Assembly: GCA_003260075.1 (NCBI GenBank)
Contig: QLIY01000241.1
Location: 1 to 64,000, forward strand
Origin: Phallusia mammillata
Taxonomy: Eukaryota > Chordata > Ascidiacea > Phlebobranchia > Ascidiidae
DNA: 64,000 nucleotides
Direction of reading: 5' to 3'
The notes under the pieces were generated by a model. That model searched no databases, had not been told where the DNA came from, and saw nothing but the letters and a program-made list of their open reading frames with translations. A program made the translations under genes and the position numbers. Numbering within the stretch: position 1 is the first letter of the stretch; every line of letters starts with the position of its first letter. Below, in pieces: positions 1 to 10,900 of this stretch.

Positions 1-523
1 AATACCAACATTGTTTAATATTTTGAACCAAAATTAACTAAACAAACTATATATAGTGTAAGAAATATTTAGGTACAAATTGGCTGATGGTAAAAAAGAC
101 TGCTACCAACTGACAGATATGTCATGTCATCATCATGTCTCTGACATATATTATACCTTAAGAGCCCTAACATGCCACACTACCACATATATTTTAATGT
201 GTGTGGTCCTGAACTTTAAAACTGTGCCGAATCTAAAATGGCAATTACAACATCTAAAAACACTGCAGCTGTTTATTGAGTCAAAAACAAAACTGAAGTT
301 TGGCAAATCACCGTGTCTAACAGCAAAAAAGTTAAATATCTTCTGCGATAAAAATAGTAATTGTGCTGGCTACTTGTTTGTTGCTTATTCAGTACAGAAA
401 ATAAAGAGGAGTATGTTCAAATTGTTTTATGCTACTGTAAATGGTAAAGTTGTACCACAGTGTAGTATGGTTTGAAAATCTGAGAAATGATGCACTGCAG
501 CAAATCTACTTGAAGTGACGTTT
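1..523. other. AT-rich stretch with no recognised gene
   Basis: An open frame of about 130 codons lies on the plus strand at 80-475, but its translation has no family signature, no signal peptide and no repeat pattern. The opening motif (about positions 7-27) recurs in slightly different form near 1,680-1,705, which suggests the block belongs to the same decayed transposon as the sequence that follows. Confidence 0.4.
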
Positions 524-1660
524 TAGAACAAACCAGAATGACAAACCATTAGTGAATTTTCATGACAACCAGGATTCCACTGAGAAAATAAATTGCTGAA
601 AAGCACTCCTTCAAAATAGCTTACTTGATCACTGTGGCAAAAAAATCGTGTTAGGGTAAACAAACTACAATGAGCTAGCAAAGATGTCACTGTCCCATTT
701 ATTAATCTAACTCGCATCAATAAAGTTGTAGTGGATATTTAATTTAAAGTTCTGGAATAAATTAATGTGTCACCTTTATTTGCTATTGAATGTGATAAAA
801 CCACCAATGATGACAAATTGTATAAGCTAAAAGTCTATGCTTGTTATGTCAGAACTACCACAAATGAGAAGATGAGGCTGTGCAAACCATAGAAAACAAC
901 TTAAAAAGCAGAAGAAAAAAGCTGCCTCTTTATTTTATCACAACTCCTTTACACTGATAATGCACCTGCAATGCTTATGTCATGAAGTGGATTTAGTACA
1001 AGAATGAAGCAAAACAACCAAAACATTAAAAAAAACTGATCTAAAAGCAAGCTTAAAACCACATTTGTGATTTCACATCAAAAACGTTATTACGAAAACA
1101 CATTAAGAGGCCTTGCATTAACCAAAAAAGTTGTGGTTGCAAATTAGGCCAAGTTCAACGACAACAAACATCAAACTATTCCAAGAAGACAATTGGGGGG
1201 GGGGATGATTTCACTTCAAAAACGTTATTACGAAAACACATTAAGAGGTCTTGCATTAACCAAAAAAGTTGTGGTTGCAAATTTGGCCAAGTTCAACGAC
1301 AACAAACATCAAACTATTCCAAGAAGACAATTTTCCAACCATATTGTATACCAGCAAAAACCAGGGAAATTAAAATCAAGCTAAAAAGCTCCGAAATGTC
1401 TTTACCAATGATGTCTCCCAAACATATCGTAACATAAAGAAAACACAATGCTGATAAGTGCAGAATTAGCAACAGAAAGCCACCAACATCTCAGTGAGAT
1501 TTACACTTGTAGGACAAGTGCTGTGCATGTCAGCTAAAAGAATCTTATACCTGTTACTGAGCTTGAGCACCCATAAAACAAAACGATCGAGCTAAAATAT
1601 AGGAAAGACATTTTGAAAAACAAAACAAAAATAGACATTCAACAAAGACCTGTTCTGCAT
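524..1660 (+). pseudogene. Decayed hAT-like (ZBED/SCAND-type) transposase remnant
   Basis: Short plus-strand reading segments broken by stops resemble the catalytic core of hAT-type transposases. One near 775-890 reads FAIECDKTTNDDKLYKLKVY, comparable to the core strand containing D-E/K-T-T-D. A second near 950-1,000 reads YTDNAPAMLMS, then a stop and SGF, comparable to the conserved TDGAPAM..GF motif. Stops and frame changes separate the pieces, so no protein can be made. The block is further disturbed by a poly-G junction at 1,195-1,204. No terminal repeats were delimited. The family call rests on motif memory. Confidence 0.4.
1068..1332. repeat. Poly-G junction (10 G at 1195-1204) between two near-identical 127-bp copies
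   Basis: Copies at 1,068-1,194 and 1,206-1,332 differ at only a few positions and have equal length. They are separated by ten G. Interpreted as an assembly join of two alleles or overlapping contigs. Confidence 0.85.
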
Positions 1661-2271
1661 ACTTATTTTTTTCTAGAATTCCGACATTGTTTAACATTTT
1701 GAACAAATATACAATGCACAAATTTTGTCATGGTACACCAACAGAGGGAAGACATTTTTTGAATGGCAACGATCATCTGCACTGAATTGGCTACGCCCAG
1801 CAGCATATACACAATGAAAGTCAGAAATAGTTTTTAAAACATCTAAAACTACTAGCAGTAACAGTTTATCATTTGTGATACCAACATTTAATGGACTGTA
1901 ACAGCTTAACGCAGACTCGTTATCTTGGCATGTCAACATTTAACGGACATGCTCATCACACATAAACAAAACATTCAAACAGACTAAAATCAAAATGTGT
2001 GTTGATGCTATCACTGTTTTGCTTTTAACAACACAAAATGATTATATAACATTTAGACAATATATATATTTTACATGCTTGCATATTTTATCTTTATTAA
2101 AGGTGTCTTAATGCTTTAAAAGCTGGATTGTACTTAGTTTACTAATTACTTTATATAAGCCTCATTAGTTTGGCACAGTATCAAGTAACAATGTAATAAA
2201 TTTGTTTTTGCAAAGGTGGCTAACAATATGTGTAAAAATGCCAATAATACAACATACCTAGTAGGTTACCT

Positions 2272-2347
2272 TGGGTGATACAATCCGTTCTTGTCAATCT
2301 TCAATTTTAATCAACAATTCCCCATGATGAGTTGCTTTAATCATGTT
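2272..2347 (-). ncRNA. Possible second exon of a minus-strand transcript (non-coding or 5' UTR)
   Basis: Read on the minus strand, a pyrimidine-rich ...TATTTTAG acceptor precedes this segment and an AAG|GTAACC donor follows it. All three frames contain stops, so if transcribed it is UTR or non-coding. It lies downstream, on the minus strand, of the promoter-like block at 2,501-2,720, whose own sequence ends in a GGAAAG|GTATGT donor at about 2,500. Pairing the two exons is inference from splice signals alone. Confidence 0.25.
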
Positions 2348-2500
2348 CTAAAATATAAAAATTTTCAGAAAGTATCAACCACATGACAAACCAAAATGAC
2401 TAAACAACCACACTACTGAAACAAATGTCTTTAAAGGTTAACGAAAACATACGTGCATCTAAGTTATACACCATAAGACAACACTAATAATCAACATACC

Positions 2501-2720
2501 TTTCCGAGTTTCCGTTGCCTTCAATATAACTGGAACTTGCCAACTGGACACGTCCTTCTTCAAAGTCAACAGAAAACAAATGGCGCCGCGCACAAGTCAA
2601 AGCAAGATTCCCTTTTTTTCTTTTTCGCTTTCGACCAATCAAAACGCTCAGCTTTACGACGTCACAGAAGCGCTCGAAAACCGTCCAATCGCTGAGCTGA
2701 TTTAAGCCGACAGGGGGGGC
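2501..2720 (-). promoter_or_regulatory. Promoter-like block with CCAAT boxes, a CRE-like site and a YY1-like site
   Basis: Two CCAAT motifs (about 2,633-2,640 and 2,688-2,695) flank a CRE-like ACGACGTCAC near 2,657. A GGCGCCAT motif resembling YY1 sites found just downstream of start sites lies near 2,580. The order fits transcription toward lower coordinates, and a splice donor (GTATGT on the minus strand) follows at about 2,500. The block is GC-richer than its surroundings. A gene driven from here would lie largely outside the window or be non-coding. Confidence 0.35.
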
Positions 2721-2940
2721 GTGAACTAAACAGTAGATATCATTGGTTTTCGTGGTGGAGATAAACAAGGCATAAAGTGCGTCTATGGTGAATTACAAAT
2801 TCTGCAACATGGGCTCAAATCTGGGGGGGGGGCGGGGCGTGAACTAAACAGTAGATATCATTGGTTTTCGTTGTGGAGATAAACAAGGCATGAAGTGCGT
2901 CTATGGTGAATTACAAATTCTGCAACATGGGCTCAAATCT
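2720..2940. repeat. Poly-G junction (10 G at 2823-2832) between two 103-bp copies
   Basis: Copies at 2,720-2,822 and 2,838-2,940 are almost identical. The left copy is preceded by a native run of seven G. The second copy has no promoter-like block of its own, as expected if it is an artefactual re-entry of an overlapping contig. Confidence 0.85.
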
Positions 2941-4150
2941 ACATCATTATAAACGTCACCCTGATTCACATATCTTTGTCAACATCTGATTAGTGCGATA
3001 AGTAAATGGTTAATACAAAAAAAAACGTGAAACCTGATTTGTTTTGTAAAACAAGTCTACAACCTTGCTGATATTTTATTATTTGGTGCCTGCAAACTAC
3101 AGTAAAAAAATTGGCCGTAATGTTTTTTCTTATAAACGTCGGGGTAGCACGTTAAGTGAAAATGGTTGAATCACGTGATTTTAAATATGTCAAGACACAG
3201 TAAAAGTTTTGAAGCAAAGTCCATTTTTGAAAAAGCCGGAATTTGTTGTGTTTTTCAAATGTGCACACTGTTTTTGACCGAAATCAGTGACTTAAATTTT
3301 TGTAGGAACATGAAAGCTATAGCCTATACTATAGTATGAAAGCAAATGTTTTCACTCCTAATTTGACGAAATAATGTCTACGGTTCGGATTTTAAACTCA
3401 AAACCACCTTTTCGAGTGCCGAGTATGTGGGCCTTCTTACAGCCCCCAGGTCGGTTAAAGTCAATTTAAAGAGATACAATTTTTACTTAAATTTCGACCA
3501 AATGCAAAGGCATATTTATCCACTTTCAAGGCTTAAATAATCCGGTTTTATTGAGTTTTTCGTAGCACTATTCCAGATTCAATTAGGTTTTCGCAGGCTT
3601 TGTTTTGTCGGTCGGTAGATAGCGACAAAGGACGTATTGCAAATTAAGTTGGAGAGGCAGACGCTAATGCATCATATTTATCTGTTAATTTTGATATTTA
3701 GTACACCAATTAAGCGGATTACTGTACTCTTTTGGTTTTGACCCGAAAGCATGCGAATCCCAAATTTACGTTTGCTTGAAATAAGTTTGAAACACGCAAC
3801 GGCAAGGCGGGCTCATTTTGCAAAAAAAAAACAACAACAAAACAACGGGAAGCATAAGGAGAGTTTTCCCAATTCGATACTAAAGTGTCAATGGGCTATG
3901 GTTTTAGATTTTATGAAATGAAAATGTCGTTGAAAACTTTAACAGGGGGGGGGGTTCGATACTGAAGTGCCAATGGGCTATGGTTTTCGATTTTATGAAA
4001 TGAAAATGTCGTTGAAAACTTTAACAATGAGGTGTATTTTTTTATATCCCAGCAGCATCGTAATGTTACGATTTCATCAAACCAACACAGCCATTATATT
4101 GACACAAATCACCTCGTAATAAATTAGATTGCTTTCAGTTGCATCGTACG
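2941..4150. other. Intergenic sequence with one poly-G junction
   Basis: No frame with protein-like composition and no RNA gene was recognised on either strand. The only internal structure seen is the junction with 72-bp copies at 3,873-4,026. Confidence 0.5.
3873..4026. repeat. Poly-G junction (10 G at 3945-3954) between two 72-bp copies
   Basis: Copies at 3,873-3,944 and 3,955-4,026 differ at about three positions (for example TAAAGTGTC against TGAAGTGCC). Confidence 0.85.
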
Positions 4151-4159
4151 GCAGAGATA

Positions 4160-4320
4160 TCATTGAGAAGTCGCGCATAAACACGCGCTTCCGGTGCCAC
4201 GCTTGTGCGTCACTTCCGTTTTATTGCGCGCTCTTGTGCTGGCGCGGAACCGATTAGCAAAAAAGAGAAGACATTCAAGTCTCCAAGCCCTGGGAAATAG
4301 CTATCAACGTGACCATAGGT
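4160..4320 (+). promoter_or_regulatory. GC-rich promoter-like block with ETS-type sites upstream of the BTB-Kelch gene
   Basis: In an AT-rich setting this block is rich in CG dinucleotides and carries two ETS-like cores on the minus strand (CACCGGAAG near 4,191-4,199 and AACGGAAGTG near 4,212-4,221). Such sites are typical of TATA-less animal promoters. It lies about 0.6 kb upstream of the first coding exon at 4,903. A short upstream frame of five codons just precedes that start. No transcription start can be fixed. Confidence 0.35.
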
Positions 4321-4902
4321 AGAAATTAACCCGAATTCAGAAATTAAGTGCCTTAAATCAAGTTGACGTTTTTGGTGCCTTTTAGTGGCTAGTTCCTATG
4401 AACAGCTGATTAACAGTAAGTGCTGCAGGCTATAGGCTGCGCTAGCGGTTACGTATGATATCAAATTACTGACTGATTGAAGGCAATATTACGATGACAA
4501 GAGAGTATATTTAATAGCACTTGGAGTATATTGTAAATCAATAGTGAATAACCTTAACCTGTAATCAGCTGGTCAAACTAATGGTTTTTAAGGCATGTAT
4601 TTTCCCAAGAAATCGCACTTAAATTAATTCCAGACAGGCCAGCTCTACTACAAAATAAGGGTACAGTTTAGCTTTTGGGGACATCTGACGCTAAGAGCTG
4701 TAAATACCCTAGAAACGAGAAACGTGCTTACTTAAAAGGACATCGTTTCTAGCAACAATCGCGTTACGTGACATGACTACCCTCACAATTTGTTACAACA
4801 GAATCGAGTCGGGTAATTTGACAGACTGGTTTGCTGTGCATTGTGTGCTGGGACATAGTTTGTAGGGCTGATTTAAATTGGAGTGATGAAACATATGGAA
4901 TA

Positions 4903-7900
4903 ATGCCGCTACACTTCCCGTCTCATAGAAGGTAAGTCAAATTTGTATTGCGTTAAAACATAAGCAAAGCTGAAACCGTTGTTTATGTGGCTTTGATAGC
5001 CGTTGGTTAGGAAGTACAGTGTAAGGTTACCGAGTCGTGAGCCTGTTGCGCATTTGACATGTGAGGTGTTTTGATGTCTTACTGTGTATTACTCTGCTAT
5101 TAGGAAACCATGTAGTGGACACAGCGACTGGTGGCATCTTTGATTTGAGTTAAAGTTATAGCTTTGACAACATATTATGTATAAAATGTTGGATTATTTG
5201 CAATTGGGTTAAGTTTATGTAGAAATGCCTTAATACGTTTTGATATGCGCAAGTTTACAAGTGCAAACAAAGTTCTACAACCAACTACCTATGTTTATAG
5301 CCTTCAACCAACTAGCTACGTTCAAAGCGATAATTAATCAAAGTCAATTGCTTCCATTTTAGCCGGACTCAGCTGGCCCTGAGCCCGAACAGCGGTTCCA
5401 CATCAGCCGTTAACAAAACTTCTACCTTTGGTCTTGGACCAGCTCAATGGAAAATCAAGGATGAACAGCATTCAGCGGCGCTCTCTCAAAGCCTTCGGTC
5501 CAAGCGAAATCTTGGCTTTCTCTCCGATATCACGTTTACCTATGATGACGAGGTAGTTAAGAAGTTTTAATTCATAAAGGGATGTATGATCAAGTTAGAA
5601 TACAACGTTTGATATACAGCTAAACAAAACGACTGTTAATAAAATAAGTAAGAAAGTGCAATAAGAGGTTTTTTTAACACGATTCCACCCAAAAATGCAA
5701 TTTATCTCCTAAATCCTACAATCAAGTGATTATACGAGAATAAAGTTTTTCTGTTATCCTTTACCCGGGGGGGGGGGATGCGAAATCTTGGCTTCCTCTC
5801 TGATATCACGTTTACCTACGATGACGAGGTAGTTAAGAAGTTTTAATTCATAAAAGGATGTATGATCAAGTTAAAATACAACGTTTGATATAAAGCTAAA
5901 CAAAACGACTGTTAATAAGATAAGTAAGAAAGTGTAGTAAGAGGTTTTTAACACGATTCCACCCAAAAATGCAGTTTATCTCAAAAATCCTGCAATCAAG
6001 TGATTATACGAGAATAAAGTTTTTCTGTTATCCTTTACCCCCAAAGGGATTTCACACGCTCAGTATCCACCAATTTTGCAAATTTAATCGTGCTATAGAA
6101 TTCGTGCTTCGCCAAAACATTTCTCTCGCGTAATTCCCAAAGCGTCAACATTTTTTCCCTCAGTGAGTAATGTCAGTAAACTCTTTCCCCAATACAGTAA
6201 AAAAGAACCCACGACATAATCCACCCACAGAAGCATTGAGAGCAATCAGTCATGATAGGTGTTTGCATTGCAGAGCATTAAAGCGAACCGTGTGGTGCTT
6301 GCAGCAGTCAGCCCAGTCATGCGGAACGTATTCATGAAGCGTGAAAGCCTTCTCAACGCTGACGCAATTCCTCCGGAAGCTTTGCACCAGCTGGTTCAGT
6401 TTGTGGGGGGGGGGGTTGACTTTTTCGGCAAATTTAATGCTATAGAATTCGTGCTTCGCCAAAACATTTCTCTCGCGTAATTCCCGGGGGGGGGGTTACA
6501 AGTAAGCGATAGAATTTACCATGTAAAATGTAGCAGTCGTTTTTAACCTGTTCAAAAATGTCAGTCATGTTTTTTAACGCGCATAGGAAACTGCGAATGG
6601 AAATACACCGAAGAGGTGTAACATAGCTATATATGTGATCAACACATAACAAATATATCACCGGTAACACTAAAAAAGGGGGGGGGGCTACAAGTAAGCG
6701 ATAGAATTTACCATGTAAAATGTAGCAGCCGTTTTTAACCTGTTCAAAAATGTCAGTCATGTTTTTTAACGCGCAAAGGAAACTGCGAATGGAAATACAC
6801 CGAAGAGGTGTAACATAGCTGTATATGTGATCAACACATAACAAATATATCACCGGTAACACTAAAAAATACTCAAGCCTTTGATCAAAACACGCTTTAG
6901 GTTTCTGCTGACACAACTTCGGTGAACAATTAACAGAAACAAAATTATTTTTAAAGTTAATCACCGCGCTACCTACTCCAAAGGCAACCAATTAAGCAAG
7001 TCGTTTCTGGACGATTTATTTTGTGTACGGTAGCATTAGGTCTAAAATAGAACCTTTATACGGGATGTTTAAGATACGTTGAAAAGGAAATAGTGCTGTC
7101 TGTTTGCATTAAATAATTGAATTTATAAATTAATTTTTGACTGACATGAATATGCTTGTAATGCGGCCGTTTCTTTTTTAACCATTCGGCAAAGCACAAA
7201 TATTTACAGTGGCCCCGACTCAACAAAAGTTGTAAGAAACCCAACAAACATTTCAACAAATCACGTGATAACATTATTGTATTACCATTATATAACAGCG
7301 TTAATACTGAAAACTAAAATAAGGTTGTACCTACATGCACTGAAGGCAAGCAATTCACATAAATCCATGTAAGGGATGTTAAAGACATACTGAAAGGGAA
7401 ACATGGAGCAGTCTTTTTAAAGTAGCGCAATTAGTGAATTTTGGACTAACAAGAACAAGGTTTTAATTTTTTATGACCCTAACCCAGGGGTGGGCAACCT
7501 GCGGCCCGCAGAGACGCTTGGATTACAAAAGTACTGGCTAACGAGTCCAATTATTACATATTTTTGAGCAGATTAATGCGCCTGATGCTAGTTTTCTGCG
7601 GTCTGGCAAAATGTGGCTAGAATCAAATACGAATTATGCTTGTAGTTAAGCATATTTGGTAAGCAACAAAGCAAAATCACTTTGTGTGATGCACAGGTGC
7701 GGCCCTCGATCCAATTTTGACATTTATAATTGGCCCTACAGTAACAAAGGTTGCCCACCCCTGCCCTAACCCAACAATATTTTTAAAAAATGCAATTTCA
7801 CCAAATCAAATTTTTATTATCATATTTACCTATCTTCAATAGCGTTAACACTGAAATACAAGTGGAAGCGATCAAGAAGATTTATCACGCCTCCCACATA

Positions 7901-10900
7901 CTTCAAGTCACTTCCGTGAAGCGAATGTGCGAGAATCTATTGCGCATGTTACCGGATGACCACAAAGGTATACATTGACACCAGCATGACCCAGCAAAAA
8001 AAAGACTACAGAAAACAAAGTGGTAGTTATATATGGGTACTTAATTCAAACAGCATTGTATCCCAGTTGCTCACTACAGATATTTGATAATGTTTACTGG
8101 TAAACTGTTAATGAGTGTATTACGTATGCTATTGCAATGCATAATTGCCTTGATTCATTAGTGTTGGTGAATAATTGTCACTGGTTCTTGTCACCACCAT
8201 GAAATGCTTTAATTTAGGCCTGAGTAATTACTGTTAACGATTTGATAGCAATTAACGGTAATAACAGACAAGTCAAGTCGGTATTTGTGCAAAAAGCCTT
8301 GCGCAAATGATATTTTTTTTGCAATCAGGCTCGCCAATAAGTTTTTAACGGTTTAATGACTATACTTAACGACCTGTTGCACAATTTGCACCCTATAGCA
8401 AAGACTGGGTTAAAGACAAACCACTTGCATTGTCAGAAGAGCGACCAACACCAAAAAAGGTAGTTATCATAAGTCAGTTTAAAAACGTTCTTTTTTCTTT
8501 TATCAAAGAACCGGCACCCCGACGACCAAAATTACAACGAATGATTGGATTTGATGAAGCTTCGGTAGGAAGTGATGACGTAACAGACGGACAAGCAAGC
8601 AGCTCGTCAGACAAGGAAAATTTATCACAGGTGTTTATAAAAACCCTACAACTTTATAACAAACCAAATCAAGCTATTAACTTCAGTTAAGCACTGACAC
8701 GTACGTACAATATCTGTGTTACATCGGGTATATTAACACTACGGGCAATGTGTAAGTAAATCAAAAGGAGGCCCTAAAAGGATGCAGTGGTGCATTTAAA
8801 CCACAAATACTGTAGATTTTACCAGCCTTGTCTGTGTTTCAAAAGACTTGAATGCACTCCGAATAGGACACTTAACAAAAAAGAAATAATACATGTACAA
8901 GATAAAGAAAATTAACGCACAAAAACATCCAAATCGTACATACTATACACCGGTGTTGAATTGCATAACAGCGGGGGGGGGGAAGAGCGACCAACTCTCA
9001 GGAAGATTTTTATCATAAGTCAGTTTAAAAACGTTTTTTCTTCTTCTATCACAGAACCGGCACCCCGACGACCAAAATTACAACGAATGATTGGATTTGA
9101 TGAAGCTTCGGTAGTGAGTGATGACGTAACAGACGGACAAGCAAGCAGCTCGTCAGACAAGGAAAATTCATCACAGGTGTTTATAAAAACCCTACAACTT
9201 TATAACAAACCAAATCAAGCTATTAACTTCAGCTAAGCACTGACACGTACGTACAATATCTGTGTTACAACGGGTATATTAACACTACGGGTAATGTGTA
9301 AGTAAATCAAAAGGAGGTCCTAAAAGGATGCAGTGGTGCATTTAAACCACAAAGTACTATAGATTTTACCAGCCTTGTCTGTGTTTCAAAATACTTAAAT
9401 GCACTCTGAACAGGACACTTAACAAAAAAGAAATAATACATGTACAAAATAAAGAAAATAAACGCACAAATACATCCAAATCGTACATACTATACACCGG
9501 TGTTGAATTGCATAACAGCTAATACACAGCTTGACTGCAAACTGTAACAGTGGTTTAAAATGGTTGTATTCTTTATTGAGGTATCCGGTTCAGAAAGTAC
9601 GGACTCAAATCCTGACATCAACCTCTCGATGAGTGCATTCAAGCGTGACGTACGCCCGTCAATCAAAGTGACGTTTCACAGTCGCTGCCCAACACCCTTG
9701 AATAGATCCACAGAGGACTTGAACTCAAACAGCGTCGAAAGTTTGGAAACTGGATGCAACGATAGTACCAGTCTACGTCAAACACCAGAAGGACTTCACA
9801 ACACAAGTACAAGTGCGGGCAGAAGAATCCCGACTCCGAAAAGTGAACCGCAATTGAAACGCTTAGGGAAATCTTTAGATGAAAGGATTACACAAAAACC
9901 AAGGTCAGGGAGTTATAACGTACCCAGCCCAACTCCTATTCTTCTATCGTCTGTGATGAACGGGGGCTTAAATGGTGATGGAGTAACTCAAGGACAAAAG
10001 AAAACAAGTCCGAAGGTTCGGGGTTCGATTCTCAAGGAGACTGGGAACGGTACATGGCCCACAAGGATGCGTGCAACTGGGAGGTCTGAAATCCCAGATG
10101 AGTGGAAAAAGAAGTCGTACGACATCCTTGATTCTCCAGGATCGAAAGAGAAGAGTGATGAATCAAAACCGGTGCAAGAGAAGAAAAAGCGTCATAAGAG
10201 TCGAGACGTTTACACTGTTGGATTTAGATCTAAATCTATTCCCGGTTTATTGAAAGGTATGTATAAAAGTAGGTTGTATACGAGTATTGAGGTAACGCAA
10301 TAAACGTGCCATCATATGTCACGTTATTCCCATAGAAATAGTAAAAAGACAATACTGTACCTTAAGCTTTTAATGAGGAAGTGTGATTTCCAAGACACTA
10401 TAATTAAGTCGATTTAGTCAAAACTATTGCATTCTTCTGATTGCCTCCCTTAATTCACAATCACAAAGCTATAACCGATGAAACAAATGAAAACGCAATA
10501 TAGTCTGCACTAACAAAAAGTGCATATAGCTCAACTACCCCACAAACTAGAAACGTCTATTATAGGGCATATGATTTACCATCATAGAAAACAACACAAC
10601 AAATATAACATACCAAGACAGTAAAGTTAGCATACCAAATTGTTTTTGGCCGTAGGAAAAAACAAACAGAAACTAAGTCGTCTTACAAATCTTACATTTT
10701 TTCAGGACTAAATTACTTGCGGGATCAGACATTGTTCTGTGACCTCACGTTGATCGTGGGCAACGCTCGTATAAACTGTCACAAGGTGGTGCTCGCGGCA
10801 AGCAGTCCGGTCTTCAGCGCCATTGTGCAGAAAATCAATACAACCGAAATTGTGCTGACAAAAGTCGAGGAGAACGCAGTGCAAGAAATTGTTCGATACA

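Larger units (their letters stand above)
5363..7967 (+). other. Exons 2-4: first BTB domain of the tandem-BTB Kelch gene
   Basis: Exon 2 ends with LGFLSDITFTYDDE, the first strand of a BTB fold. Exon 3 opens with SIKANRVVLAAVSPVMRNVF, matching the BTB helix motif h-k-x-V-L-A-A-x-S-P. Asn replaces the usual His in 'H-K/R-VVLAA'. Exon 3 runs to ALHQLVQFV and is then cut by a G run, so the expected Y-T/S-G turn is missing. Exon 4 resumes in the expected phase with NTEIQVEAIKKIYHASHILQ, the last BTB helices. No BACK domain follows; a charged, disordered linker comes next. Confidence 0.75.

Noticed and set aside
6440..6991. 183-codon minus-strand frame with two identical 50-residue blocks
   Set aside because: The internal repeat is produced by the poly-G junction at 6,678-6,686, and the frame lies in an intron of the BTB-Kelch gene.
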